Positions 17,925-28,072 of a stretch of DNA of 56,626 bases are shown one piece after another. The stretch is from positions 1 to 56,626 of the forward strand of contig NZ_JAQCNH010000040.1 in the NCBI RefSeq assembly GCF_028275115.1, written 5' to 3'. The first letter of the stretch is position 1, and each line of letters begins with the position of its first letter. Under the pieces are notes generated by a model that was not told the origin of the DNA, made no database searches, and saw only the letters and a list, made by a program, of their open reading frames with translations. A program made the position numbers and the translations under genes. Source of the DNA: Halorientalis sp. (GTDB taxonomy: Archaea > Halobacteriota > Halobacteria > Halobacteriales > Haloarculaceae).

Positions 17925-18183
17925 ACCCCATCAACACGGTCGGCGGTCTTAATGTGTCCGCTCCAGACGGGTCGGCGGTCGCGCCCGTCTGTCAGTCGCT
18001 CGTCCGGCAGCTCCCGGCGACGTCGCCTGCCCGCGCTCTGGAACCGGGCGCGCACGGGCGTCTCGGCGCACGGAATCTGTGTCGGACGAGCGCGAGCAAG
18101 CACACTGCGAGCGGCGTCGGCGACCGAGGCACGCACTGCCGACGGCAGTGAGCACTTAACCCGGGGTGGCATAGCGGTGGCAA

Positions 18184-19185
<1,002 letters not shown>

Positions 19186-19359
19186 ATTTTTCCGTCGGGG
19201 GGACTCGCCTGTGGCGAACCCCCTGGTAAAAGAGTACTAGAAGAACCGACCGTCACGCTCGGCTCTGCGAACCTCGGCGACAGTGACCCACGCTCCCGCC
19301 GCTCGCGGGGATGCTTGACGTGCCGCAACCGCCCCGCGACCGCAGTCGTCCCGCGGCCC

Positions 19360-19938
19360 CTATCGCTGTTTCTCGCCACCGAACTCGTCTTCTGCCACCC
19401 TGACGAGGAGCGTCTCGGAGACGTCTCGGAGGTCATATGCCGGAAGCTCCGGACCGGTCCGTGCGGCGTACATCGGTTCGACCAGCGCCGGGGCCGTCTC
19501 GATAGTCCCGCCCCCGTCGCTCACCTCGTCGTCCTCGCCATCGTCCTCGGACCTGTGGTCGGTTCCGCCCGTGTTCGTGCGGTCGTCGTCTTCGCGGTCA
19601 GATTCGTGCTCGACACCGTAGATTTTGAGGAAGCGCTCGGTCTCGTCGGTCGGCAGGTCGTCGTCGCGGACGGCGGCCGCCAAGTCCCGAGAGAGCCACT
19701 CGGCCTCGCTGACGCTCGAATCGCGGAGGAACGCGTCGCGGGTGAACCGGACGAGGTACCAGTTCAGGTCGTTCAGGAGCGCGACGGCCGCCCCCAGGCT
19801 CACCGTCTCGACGACGACGGTGTTCTCGAATGGCTCCCGCAGGTCGTAGGTCGCGAGGGCGTGCCGGGCCGTCTCACGCGAGAGCAACTCGTACCGGAGG
19901 TTCACGTCCGGGTCGCCGACGAGACAGACCTGCGTCAT
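19360..19938 (-). CDS. DUF5804-like haloarchaeal protein
   Basis: 192 aa from ATG 19938. The conserved-looking N-terminal half (CLVGDPDVNLRYELLSRETA, ATYDLREPFENTVVVETV, LGAAVALLNDLNWYLVRF) is followed by an acidic low-complexity linker (about 120-155) and a short C-terminal helix-strand unit ending EEFGGEKQR-like. No signal, membrane helix or catalytic motif. I recognise it as a haloarchaea-restricted family but know no function. Monocistronic next to the MAT gene (122 nt). Confidence 0.75.
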   Translation of the reverse strand: MTQVCLVGDPDVNLRYELLSRETARHALATYDLREPFENTVVVETVSLGAAVALLNDLNWYLVRFTRDAFLRDSSVSEAEWLSRDLAAAVRDDDLPTDETERFLKIYGVEHESDREDDDRTNTGGTDHRSEDDGEDDEVSDGGGTIETAPALVEPMYAARTGPELPAYDLRDVSETLLVRVAEDEFGGEKQR

Positions 19939-20060
19939 ACTCGCCGGAACAGCGCGGCGAGACAAATCGGTTTCGACTCTCCAGGGACAGCGTCGGCCCG
20001 ACAGCACGACGAGCGGACGGTGCGGCGGCTTGAGACACCGGTCGACGGGACGACCGACGG

Positions 20061-21263
20061 TTAGAACGTCGAGAGGGCGCCCTCGATGGCACGTTCGGTG
20101 ATCGCGGTCACGTCCGCCAGCCGTTCGTCGACGATGGCGGTCACCTCGTCCTCGATGTCGGCGACCGAGACACCGTCTTCGGTGACGACGTGTGCGTCCG
20201 CGACGTGTGGCTGGTCGATGGGCCGCCCGATCTGACTGAGCAGGCGGATCTGGAGTTCACGGATGCCGTCGACCTCCTCGACGACGGCTTCGGCCACGTC
20301 CGTCGACAGCAGATTGTATATTTTCCCGATGTGATTGACGGCGTTTTTGCCGCTCGTGGCTTCCATACTCATCGGGCGGTTGGGTGTGATGAGGCCGTTC
20401 GCACGGTTGCCCCGCCCGACGGAGCCGTCGTCGCCCTGCTCGGCGGAGGTGCCGGTACACGTCAGGTAGATCGCGCCCTCCTCGTAGTCGTCGGCGGTGT
20501 TGACGTGGACGGTGACTGACCGGTCCGTGAGGGAACGGGCCAGCTCACCCACGTACTCCCGGACGCCCTCGACGGCCTCGCGGTAGGCGTCGAGGTCCCC
20601 GACGTGTTCGTCGATCATCGCGACGGCGACGGTCACGTCGACGTGGTCGCCCTCTCGTTTGCCCATCACTTTCACGTCCGGTCCGACCTCCGGGTTCTCG
20701 TCGGCGTACTCGCCGTTGAGCCGGCGCTCGGTCTCGTAGACGATCCGCTCGGTTTCGGTCAGTGGCGCGTGGCCGACGCCGAAGCTCGTGTCGTTCGCCA
20801 TCGGAACCGCACCGTCGTCGCCGAACACGTCTCTGAGGTCCCCGCTTCCCTCGCCGAGTTTCACGTCGACCACGATGTCTCGACCCACGTCGAGTTGTGG
20901 AATCTCCTCGTTGAGGTACGCCCGAGCGGCTTCCAGCGCGATGGTCTCGGCCGGGATCTTCGTCCCCTCGTACTCCTTGGTCGCGCGGCCGACGATCAGC
21001 AGGTAGATCGGTTTCTGCACCTCGCCGCCGCCGAAGGCCGGGGCGGCACTGCCCGCGACCAACTGGGTCTCGTCGGTGTTGTAGTGCAGCGGCTTCCCCA
21101 CCCGTTCGAGGTATGCCTGTGCGAGCGCCTGTGAGACGCGCTCGGCCACGCCGTCACAGATGGAGTCCGGATGTCCGATACCTTTGCGCTCGACGATCTC
21201 GACTTCCTGGTCCTCGACTGCGAGCCGATTCGTCGGCTCGACCCGAATGTTCCGCTCGGTCAT
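20061..21263 (-). CDS. mat: archaeal S-adenosylmethionine synthetase
   Basis: 400 aa from ATG 21263, the length of archaeal MAT. Motifs: [20 protein letters not shown] (the ATP/methionine GHPD motif), [29 protein letters not shown], and [20 protein letters not shown]. It makes SAM from ATP and methionine. The extended N-terminal frame to 21461 lies in the promoter and cyaB, so it is not used. A TTATAG box on the minus strand near 21290 lies about 28 nt upstream. Confidence 0.96.
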   Translation of the reverse strand: MTERNIRVEPTNRLAVEDQEVEIVERKGIGHPDSICDGVAERVSQALAQAYLERVGKPLHYNTDETQLVAGSAAPAFGGGEVQKPIYLLIVGRATKEYEGTKIPAETIALEAARAYLNEEIPQLDVGRDIVVDVKLGEGSGDLRDVFGDDGAVPMANDTSFGVGHAPLTETERIVYETERRLNGEYADENPEVGPDVKVMGKREGDHVDVTVAVAMIDEHVGDLDAYREAVEGVREYVGELARSLTDRSVTVHVNTADDYEEGAIYLTCTGTSAEQGDDGSVGRGNRANGLITPNRPMSMEATSGKNAVNHIGKIYNLLSTDVAEAVVEEVDGIRELQIRLLSQIGRPIDQPHVADAHVVTEDGVSVADIEDEVTAIVDERLADVTAITERAIEGALSTF

Positions 21264-21328
21264 TATCCGTGCCTTTGCAGGTGGGGATGCTATAACTTCC
21301 GGAAATGTCGATACTAACAGAATTACTT

Positions 21329-21877
21329 TCAGGTATCTTGCTCCGCGAGTATCATACCGAGATACGACGTCCTGATTCCGTCTTCTGGGTCCAGGTCGAG
21401 AGAGCGCAGAAGGTCCTTTGCGGCCTCGCGCTCGGTGGGGACGTCGGCTTCGTGTTCGCATCCGGTTTCGACCTCGACGAACTCGCCGACCGTCGCCACC
21501 GAGTCGAGGGTGACGGTGAATTCGTCGACTCGAAATCGCGTGCGTTCTTTTTCGACGGTCGCGGCCGGCTCGAACCCCAGCGACTCGAAGATGGCCTGGA
21601 CGCGCTCGTGGTCCGCCACCTCGGATTCGAGCTCCTCACGGGTCTTCGACTCGGCGTCGACGAGCGGTCCCTTGTATGTCAGTTCGGTCAGAGTACCCTC
21701 ATCGTCGCGTTCCTCGCGGAGCCGCAACGCCTCGTCGGTCTCCCCGAAGTCTCGGTGGGGCGCGTCGAAGTAGGTATCGACCTGTTCGACGGTCCCGAGT
21801 GGGTCGCCGTCCAGGTCTGCCAGTCGGTTCCGGACGGTCGCGTGGTCGGCGCGGAGCTTGATTTCGACCTCGTACAT
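21329..21877 (-). CDS. cyaB: CYTH-domain class IV adenylate cyclase-like protein
   Basis: 182 aa. The N-terminal ExExK signature is EVEIK (residues 3-7), followed by alternating charged strands typical of the CYTH tunnel (TYFDAPHRDF, EALRLREER, LTYKGPLVDAESKTREELE, RTRFRVDEFTVTLDSV). The family binds triphosphates with metals; archaeal members may be adenylate cyclases or thiamine-/poly-phosphatases, which the sequence alone does not decide. It lies 65 nt upstream of the MAT start, same strand. Confidence 0.88.
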   Translation of the reverse strand: MYEVEIKLRADHATVRNRLADLDGDPLGTVEQVDTYFDAPHRDFGETDEALRLREERDDEGTLTELTYKGPLVDAESKTREELESEVADHERVQAIFESLGFEPAATVEKERTRFRVDEFTVTLDSVATVGEFVEVETGCEHEADVPTEREAAKDLLRSLDLDPEDGIRTSYLGMILAEQDT

Positions 21878-21993
21878 ACCGTTCGATTCCCGCGGTCGAA
21901 CTAAAACGGCCGGGGTCCACCGGTTCTCGCGACCACGGCACGGAGATCGCTCGACGTCCCGGCCTGTTCTGTGGGCCGGGTCGAAACGTTGTG

Positions 21994-22000
21994 CTTATAC
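21994..22000 (+). promoter_or_regulatory. TATA-like box of the FKBP gene
   Basis: CTTATAC about 27 nt before ATG 22024; supports that start and a leaderless mRNA. Confidence 0.5.
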
Positions 22001-22023
22001 GCGTAACCCATGACCATCAGGGT

Positions 22024-23019
22024 ATGAGTGACGAAGCCGAGGCCGACGAGGCCGAACAGGCCGATGACGTAGCCGAGAACGAGGAGACAGCTGAGGCCGA
22101 ACAGACTGGACTCCAGGCGGGCGACTTCGTTGAACTGGACTACACCGCTCGCACCGTCGAGGAAGACGGCATGGTCGTCGACACGACCGACCCCGAAGTC
22201 GCCGAAGCCGAGGGACTCGACGAGGAAGACCGCGAGTTCGAGCCCCGGAAGCTCGTACTCGGCGAAGGGTTCCTCTTCGAGGCCGTCGAGGACGACATCA
22301 TCGGGGGTGAGATGGGCGACAGCGGCACCGTCGAGATTCCCGCCGCCGAGGCGTTCGGCGAGTTCGACGAGGACGACGTCCGCACCGTGAGCGTCAACAA
22401 GATTCCCGAAGACGACCAGTACCCCGGCGCGCAGGTCCAGGTCGACGGTGAGCAGGGTCGAGTCGAGACTCTCGTCGGCGGCCGTGCCCGCGTCGATTTC
22501 AATCACCCGCTAGCCGGCGAAGACATCGAGTACGACTACGAGGTCGTCGGCGAGGTCGACGACCAGCTCGAACAGGCTCGGAGCCTCTTCGATATGTACC
22601 TCGGAATGGACCTGGAGATGTGGGTCCAGACCGACGAGGTCGAGGAGGAGGAACTCGTCCAACCCGACGAGGACGACGTCGACGAGGACGAGGAACCCGA
22701 ACCCGAGACCGAAGTTGTCGAGGTCGAAAAGGAGACGCTCTACATCGAGGCCAACCCACAGCTCAGCATGAACCAGCAGTGGATGATGCAGAAACAGCAG
22801 ATCTGTCAGCAGGTTACCGACCTGCTCGGCCTCGACCGCGTAATCGTCCAGGAGATTCTCGACGGCTCCGGGATGGGCATGGGGATGGGCGGCATGATGG
22901 GCGGCATGGGTGGCGGCCCGGGCGACGAGGATATCGAGGAGGCTCTCGAAGACGCCGACGTGGACGCGGACGAAATTATGGAAGAAATCGAAGGCGCGGC
23001 CGAAGAGGCCAACGAGTAA
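22024..23019 (+). CDS. FKBP-type peptidyl-prolyl isomerase with acidic and Met/Gly-rich tails
   Basis: 331 aa. An acidic N-terminal leader (about 1-35) precedes a SlyD-like FKBP domain with an IF insert: GDFVELDYTARTVEEDGMVV, ..EGFLFEAVEDDIIGGEMGD, FNHPLAGEDIEYDYEV. The C-terminal region is very acidic, then a coiled helix (QQWMMQKQQICQQVTDLLGL), and a Met/Gly repeat near 278-294 (GMGMGMGGMMGGMGGG), finishing in an acidic helix. It probably assists folding in high salt. The helical end resembles NAC/UBA-like tails, but the relation is unproven. Confidence 0.88.
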   Translation: MSDEAEADEAEQADDVAENEETAEAEQTGLQAGDFVELDYTARTVEEDGMVVDTTDPEVAEAEGLDEEDREFEPRKLVLGEGFLFEAVEDDIIGGEMGDSGTVEIPAAEAFGEFDEDDVRTVSVNKIPEDDQYPGAQVQVDGEQGRVETLVGGRARVDFNHPLAGEDIEYDYEVVGEVDDQLEQARSLFDMYLGMDLEMWVQTDEVEEEELVQPDEDDVDEDEEPEPETEVVEVEKETLYIEANPQLSMNQQWMMQKQQICQQVTDLLGLDRVIVQEILDGSGMGMGMGGMMGGMGGGPGDEDIEEALEDADVDADEIMEEIEGAAEEANE

Positions 23020-23180
23020 TCTCGTCACCTCGGTCGCCCTGGTTTTTATACTCGACGCAGTCGGCTCGCCCGCTGTGTCCCCGGTCAATAATCACTCACA
23101 GGTTGGGCTGCTGTTTTATCAGATAGTGGTGTGTAATACAAACGGTTCCGCAACAATCGACTGCGGAGCCGAGTTCACAC

Positions 23181-24014
23181 ATGCTCGATACAGCCACTGC
23201 CGCGGCAACGAGATTGGCACAGCCGGATGCACTGCTACAGACGAATGCAATCGATATGCTGCGTGAGGACACACTGTTGAGCGCGTCGCTGTGGGTAAAC
23301 GTCGCACTGGCCGGACTCGCGATACTGGTTTTCGTTTATATGGGCCGAAACGTAGAGACGCCACGTGCTCGGTTGATATGGGTATCGACACTTCTGGTAC
23401 CGCTCGTCTCCATCGCCAGTTACTCCGCACTGCTCTCCGGACTGACCATCGGCACACTGGAGATGCCCGCCGGGCACGCGCTGGCCGGCGAATCGGTGCT
23501 TTCCCCGTGGGGTCGCTACCTGACGTGGACACTCTCGACACCGATGATTCTGCTGGCGCTCGGTCTGCTCGCTGGCACGGACACGGCGAAGCTGTTCACC
23601 GCAATCACCATGGACATAGGGATGTGTGTGACGGGGCTGGCCGCCGCGCTCACCACCCAGTCGTACCTGCTCCGGTGGGCGTTCTACGGAATCAGTTCGG
23701 CCTTCTTCCTCGTCGTTCTCTACATCCTGTTGGCCGAGTGGCCCGCCGACGCGGTCGAGGCCGGGACTGCAGACATATTCGGGACGCTGAAAGTGTTGAC
23801 CGTTGTCCTGTGGCTTGGGTATCCGATTCTCTGGGCGCTGGGCACGGAAGGTCTCGCGTTACTCGACGTGGCGGTCACGTCTTGGGGCTACTCGGGACTC
23901 GACATCCTCGCGAAGTACGTGTTCGCGTTTCTGCTGTTGCGCTGGGTCGCGGGCAACGAGCAGACGGTTTCGACGGCTCCGCCCGCGGCGACGGCGGCGG
24001 CCACCGACGACTGA
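23181..24014 (+). CDS. hop: halorhodopsin (light-driven chloride pump)
   Basis: 277 aa seven-helix retinal protein. The Schiff-base lysine is Lys245 in DILAKYVFAF. In helix C, RYLTWTLSTPMILLALG gives Arg112, Thr115, Ser119 and Ala126: the TSA motif of chloride pumps rather than the DTD of proton pumps. The B-C loop LEMPAGHALAGE (His99 region) and WLGYPILWALGTEGL match halorhodopsins. A TATA-like GTAATACAA lies about 40 nt upstream and CCGCA...TGCGG flanks the start region. No brp/blh, crtY or bat gene is next to it in this window. Convergent with the RAD55-like gene (3 nt). Confidence 0.97.
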   Translation: MLDTATAAATRLAQPDALLQTNAIDMLREDTLLSASLWVNVALAGLAILVFVYMGRNVETPRARLIWVSTLLVPLVSIASYSALLSGLTIGTLEMPAGHALAGESVLSPWGRYLTWTLSTPMILLALGLLAGTDTAKLFTAITMDIGMCVTGLAAALTTQSYLLRWAFYGISSAFFLVVLYILLAEWPADAVEAGTADIFGTLKVLTVVLWLGYPILWALGTEGLALLDVAVTSWGYSGLDILAKYVFAFLLLRWVAGNEQTVSTAPPAATAAATDD

Positions 24015-24017
24015 CAC

Positions 24018-24647
24018 TCAGGCGATATCTCGGGAGGTGTCGATGGAGACCTCCTCCACGAGGTCTAATTTTATAACGTCCGACGGCGCACGGCCACCAC
24101 GGAATTTCGGAATCGCCAGCCGGTTCTCAACGTCGTCGCCGTTGGTACCGGTTTCAAGCTGGAAAATCACGTCGGCGAAATGCTCCGTCGAGTCCCGCAA
24201 TCGTGGGATCTGGTGGCCGGTCAGACAGTGCAAGACGGCCAGTGACCCCGTATTGAAGATGTGGTTCTGCAGGTCGTTCATGAAGTTGCGAAACCGGGAG
24301 GGCGGTTCCTGAGTCTCCAGAACGTTCACCGGGTCGACGATGAGATTCGAGGTCTCCGGGAGCGCGGAGACCAGTTTGCCGGCGTTGTCGAGCGGCGCTT
24401 CCCCGGGAATGTGCCGAACGGTCGGATCGCCCGTCTCGGTCGGCGAGTTGCGGATGCTGTCGGAGACGGCCTCTTCGGAGCGGTCGAGCGAGAGGTACAG
24501 CGTGCCCCGCGTCGCGGTCAGTTCGTAGAGAAATAGCTCCGCCTGACTGGCCGGGTCGGCACAGAGTGCGACGATACTACCGGCCGGGATTCCGCCGTTG
24601 AGCTTCCGGTCGAGAACGTCGATCCCGGTCCGGAGCCGATTCTCCAT
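24018..24647 (-). CDS. RAD55/KaiC-like protein with degenerate P-loop
   Basis: 209 aa from ATG 24647. RecA/KaiC-like order: TGIDVLDRKLNGGIPAGSIV, then the Walker A position reads ADPASQAELFL instead of GxxxxGKT, then YLSLDRSEEAVSDSI, and a strand TSNLIVDPVNVLET at the Walker B site without adjacent acids. So it keeps the fold but very likely cannot hydrolyse ATP. Haloarchaea have many such proteins, often near signalling genes. The start is 29 nt after the stop of the MinD-like gene, suggesting one unit, although a TTTAAT box near 24677 could also drive it alone. Confidence 0.8.
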   Translation of the reverse strand: MENRLRTGIDVLDRKLNGGIPAGSIVALCADPASQAELFLYELTATRGTLYLSLDRSEEAVSDSIRNSPTETGDPTVRHIPGEAPLDNAGKLVSALPETSNLIVDPVNVLETQEPPSRFRNFMNDLQNHIFNTGSLAVLHCLTGHQIPRLRDSTEHFADVIFQLETGTNGDDVENRLAIPKFRGGRAPSDVIKLDLVEEVSIDTSRDIA

Positions 24648-24676
24648 GTCAGTTTGACTCAAGCGTACCCAACAGA

Positions 24677-25330
24677 TTAAATATTCCGTTGTTGAACCTT
24701 TCTTGCGAGGGCCTGATAGGCCGTAGGAAGCGGTTCCGTCGGGCGATCTCCACTCGAAACGTAGGAGACGCGTGCCGCGACCGGACAGTTCATTACGGCC
24801 CGCGCAGTCTCGGCCGGAACGGTCGTCGCGTCGTCGGTCGGACAAGTCTCGACCAGCACCGTGCCCAACGCTGGCGCGTCGAGTTCGCGCGCCATCGCGG
24901 CGGTCTTGACAGCATCCCGTAGCGACCGCCGCCGGGGTGTCGACACGACGACCGTCCGGTCGGCAGCACGTAACGGGCCGACAGCGTCGGCCATCGCGCC
25001 GGCGGGACAGTCGAGAAGCACCAGCCCGTCCCACCCGCGCAAGCGGGACACGGCAGTGTCGACGTCGTCCGTGTCGGCGCTCGTCGCCGAGAGGACCGCC
25101 AGTTCGGGGTACTCTGTGGGGGTGTGGGCGACGCTCGTGAGTCGGTGTCCGTCGGCGACGGCAGCGAGGCCGGGTCGGCCAGGGACACCGGCGACGCGGT
25201 GGAGGTCCGGCATCTCCACGTCGGCGTCGACCAACAGTGGGGAGCGGCCGTCTGCGGCGAGCGCGCGTCCGAGTCGGTACGTCGTGGTCGTCTTCCCGCA
25301 CCCCCCTTTCCCGCCGGCTATCGCGAGCAT
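24677..25330 (-). CDS. MinD/ParA-like P-loop ATPase
   Basis: 217 aa. Deviant Walker [12 protein letters not shown] is at residues 6-16, with the signature lysine for dimer ATPases. Switch I region is [13 protein letters not shown] and Walker B is [11 protein letters not shown]. It is shorter than MinD (about 260 aa) and has no clear amphipathic membrane helix at the end. Partner or cargo cannot be read. It sits upstream of a RAD55-like pseudo-ATPase in the same direction, which might be its partner. Divergent from pyrB (102 nt). Confidence 0.85.
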   Translation of the reverse strand: MLAIAGGKGGCGKTTTTYRLGRALAADGRSPLLVDADVEMPDLHRVAGVPGRPGLAAVADGHRLTSVAHTPTEYPELAVLSATSADTDDVDTAVSRLRGWDGLVLLDCPAGAMADAVGPLRAADRTVVVSTPRRRSLRDAVKTAAMARELDAPALGTVLVETCPTDDATTVPAETARAVMNCPVAARVSYVSSGDRPTEPLPTAYQALARKVQQRNI

Positions 25331-25432
25331 GGCGGTCGGTGGTCGCGGTTTCGGTCAAGAAGTTTCGGCGCTCGTCCCGGGTCGTCCCAGCTAACGGGGG
25401 ATTCAAGAGGCCGCGGGTCGCGGATTTTCTCA

Positions 25433-26347
25433 ATGCCCCAGGACCACATCATCAGCGCGAAACACCTCTCGCGTGCCGGCATCGAGTCGGTGCTGGATCG
25501 CGCGGCCGAGATCGCCGCCGATCCGGACGCGGTGGCCGACCGGCACGCCGGGAAGTTGCTCGGGATGCTCTTTTTCGAGCCGAGTACCCGCACGAAGATG
25601 AGCTTCTCCGCGGCGATGAAACGACTGGGTGGTGACATCGTCGACATGGGCCCGGTCGACCAGTCGAGCGTTAAGAAAGGCGAGAGTCTCGCCGACACCG
25701 TCCGTGTCGTTGAGGGCTACGCCGACGCCCTCGTGATGCGTCACCCGCTAGAGGGGTCGGCGAAGATGGCCAGCGAGTTCGTCGACGTGCCCCTCATCAA
25801 CGCAGGTGACGGGGCCGGCCAGCACCCGACACAGACCCTGCTCGACCTCTACACGATCCGGGAGGCGGCGGGCTTCTCGAACCTGACGGTAGGAATCATG
25901 GGCGATCTAAAGTACGGACGGACGGTCCACTCGCTCGCACACGCACTGACGACCGTCGGCGCCCAGCAACAGTTCGTCAGCCCAGAGAGCCTGAAACTTC
26001 CCCGCGGCGTCCGGTACGACCTCCACGAGGCGGGGGCCTCGATGCGGGAACACACCGACCTCGAAGAGGTGCTCGGCGGTCTGGACGTGTTGTACGTCAC
26101 CCGGATTCAGGCCGAACGCTTCCCGGACGAGGACGAGTATCGCAAGGTGGCCGGAGAGTACCAGATCGACGCCGAGACGCTGTCGGCAGCCAAAGACGAC
26201 CTGGTCGTGATGCACCCGCTGCCTCGCGTCGACGAGATCGCGCCCGACGTGGACGAGACCGAACACGCGCGATACTTCCAGCAGGCACACAACGGCGTGC
26301 CTGTCAGGATGGCACTGCTAGACATCATCCTGGAGGGGAATCTATGA
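25433..26347 (+). CDS. pyrB: aspartate carbamoyltransferase catalytic chain
   Basis: 304 aa from ATG 25433. The carbamoyl-phosphate motif is [12 protein letters not shown], the HPTQ loop is [11 protein letters not shown], and the aspartate loop is ..[10 protein letters not shown]. It condenses carbamoyl phosphate and aspartate in pyrimidine synthesis. The frame is open about 300 nt upstream, but that is antisense to the MinD-like gene. Overlaps pyrI by ATGA (4 nt), so both chains are made together. Confidence 0.96.
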   Translation: MPQDHIISAKHLSRAGIESVLDRAAEIAADPDAVADRHAGKLLGMLFFEPSTRTKMSFSAAMKRLGGDIVDMGPVDQSSVKKGESLADTVRVVEGYADALVMRHPLEGSAKMASEFVDVPLINAGDGAGQHPTQTLLDLYTIREAAGFSNLTVGIMGDLKYGRTVHSLAHALTTVGAQQQFVSPESLKLPRGVRYDLHEAGASMREHTDLEEVLGGLDVLYVTRIQAERFPDEDEYRKVAGEYQIDAETLSAAKDDLVVMHPLPRVDEIAPDVDETEHARYFQQAHNGVPVRMALLDIILEGNL

Positions 26348-26808
26348 GCAACGAACAGGAACTCCGCGTCAGCAAGATCACACAGGGAACGGTCATCGAT
26401 CACGTCACGGGCGGGCAGGCGCTGAACGTCCTGGCGATTCTTGGCATCGACGGCTCCGGCGGCGAGGAGGTCTCCATCGGAATGAACGTCCCGTCCGAAC
26501 GCCTCGGCCGAAAGGACGTGGTGAAGGTCGAAGGGCGGGAGTTGAGTCAGGACGAGGTGGACGTGCTCTCGCTCATCGCACCGGCCGCGACGATCAACAT
26601 CGTCCGGGACTACGACGTGGTGGAGAAACACCGTGTCGAGCGACCCGGCGAAGTAATGAGCGTGCTGCGGTGTCCCAACCGCAACTGCATCACGAGCAAA
26701 GACGAACCGGTCGACTCCCGTTTTGCCGTCCTCGAAGAGGGCGTGCGGTGTGCCTACTGCGACACGATCATTCGAGAGTCCATCGCCGACCACATCCACG
26801 TCGGCTGA
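26344..26808 (+). CDS. pyrI: aspartate carbamoyltransferase regulatory chain
   Basis: 154 aa. The N-terminal allosteric domain ([21 protein letters not shown]) is followed by a zinc domain with Cys110, Cys115, Cys136 and Cys139 (CPNRNC ... CAYC) that bridges to PyrB. It binds nucleotide effectors in the known enzymes. ATGA overlap with pyrB. Only 1 nt separates its stop from the end of the converging dead histidine kinase gene. Confidence 0.96.
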   Translation: MSNEQELRVSKITQGTVIDHVTGGQALNVLAILGIDGSGGEEVSIGMNVPSERLGRKDVVKVEGRELSQDEVDVLSLIAPAATINIVRDYDVVEKHRVERPGEVMSVLRCPNRNCITSKDEPVDSRFAVLEEGVRCAYCDTIIRESIADHIHVG

Positions 26809-26809
26809 C

Positions 26810-27897
26810 TCACTCGGCGCGCAGGCTCAACACGGCGACGCTTCCCCGAGAGTCGGCCCCCGAACCCGGTTGGTCTTCGGTACGGACGTCACCGCCGAAC
26901 GAAGCCGTGATTCAGTCGACGCGCCACAGGCCCACGCCGTTGCTGTGGGTCAACTGGGTTACCGCCGCCTCGCCGGTGACGACTGCGCGCTCGTGATTCG
27001 GGATACTCGGCCCGTCGTCTTCGGCGTGTTCATCGCGTTCTCGACGAGATTGAGATTCGCCAGGGCGATTCGGAGTGACTCGTTGCCCCTGACAGAGACG
27101 ACCTCATCGAGTGCGGTTTCGACCGTCGCCTCCGGGTACTGCTCCCGGAGGTCGTCGACGACCGCCGCGACTATCTCCGTGAGGTCGACGGTCGAGGTGT
27201 CCTGGACCCGGGTGTCGACCGGTTCCTGGACCCACCTGATCTCGTCGCTGGTCGCCACGAGTGCGAACGCGGTCTCCCGTATCCGCTGTACGTGCCCGGC
27301 GACCGACGCCGATTCGGCCTCTATCTCGGCCAGTTCCGCATGCTCGATGACGGTCGTCGGGTCGTTTTGGAGGCCGTGCCCGAGGAGGCGGTTGGTCACT
27401 TCCAGGTGTCGTGACAGGCGTTTCCGGTCTGAGATGTCACGCGTGATCTCCGCCGTGCCGCGAAACCCCTCGTCGAACGGCGAGACGGCGACGTGTGTCT
27501 CGCATGGGATTGCTTGGCCGTTTTTGCTGACGATGTCGTGTTCGAATTTCGCACTCGGACCGAGTGGGCCGTCCTCGGAGGCGATCCGTTGGACGAGACT
27601 CCGAGCGCGTTCCATCCACTCTTCGGTCATGCCGATGCGGGCGCCCCCATCGCCGGAGCCACCGGGTTCGTGCCCCGAGAGGTCGTACAGCGCCTCGCGT
27701 ACGACTGCCGCCGACGGAGCCCCCGTGACCGTCACTGTGTTCGTGGCCGCGTCGAGCGCATCGGTCACGTTCTCGTCCTCGCATTCGGGCACGACGAGTT
27801 TATTATCATCTGTCAACACACCTGCTAGAGGACGGGACGCAAATGAGCGACGCCTGGACGTGTATTTGATACCCACCCCGGAAAGATTATGCCACAA
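26810..27897 (-). pseudogene. sensor histidine kinase, disrupted
   Basis: The longest intact part (26959-27897, 312 codons) has a PAS-like domain (FEHDIVSKNGQAIPCETHVA, GTAEITRDISDRKRL) and a HisKA-like helix with LLGHGLQNDPTTVIEHAEL. Its N box then breaks off at ALANLNLVENAMN. In the next minus-strand frame the missing end appears: DDGPSIPNHERAVV (G1 box) and HSNGVGLWRVD (G2 box), then an in-frame TGA where haloarchaeal kinases have Trp. After it GGDVRTEDQPGSGA continues to a TGA at 26810-26812. So the catalytic domain is broken by a deletion/frameshift between N and G1 boxes and by a nonsense codon. Not functional as a kinase if the sequence is right. Confidence 0.8.
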
Positions 27898-27918
27898 CCG
27901 TTCGTTTCACGTCTTGCA

Positions 27919-27993
27919 ATGTCGAAGAAACTTAAGCTCGCCGCTGCCCTGGTCGCCATCGTCCTCGTGTACCGCCTCGCGGTCAAGAGGTGA
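27919..27993 (+). CDS. 24-residue single-helix membrane peptide
   Basis: ATG 27919 to TGA 27991-27993: a basic start (MSKKLKLAAALV) then a hydrophobic helix and a basic end (RLAVKR). The charge pattern is that of a small inner-membrane peptide. AAGATTATGCC about 30 nt upstream is a plausible promoter element. It precedes the glycosidase-like gene by 79 nt on the same strand and is divergent from the dead kinase. Length is below most gene callers' limits. Moderate confidence: coding is suggested by composition, start and promoter, without homology evidence. Confidence 0.45.
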   Translation: MSKKLKLAAALVAIVLVYRLAVKR

Positions 27994-28072
27994 GTCGGTA
28001 GCAGCCGACGTATCGCTCGCGAATCGCCCCGGTCCCCGACGGGCTTTTCCCGACTGCTACGTACTCACACAT

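Noticed and set aside
23124..23180. Bop-type upstream activator site for halorhodopsin
   Set aside because: No match to the known Bat-box pattern could be made by eye; only a short palindrome is visible.
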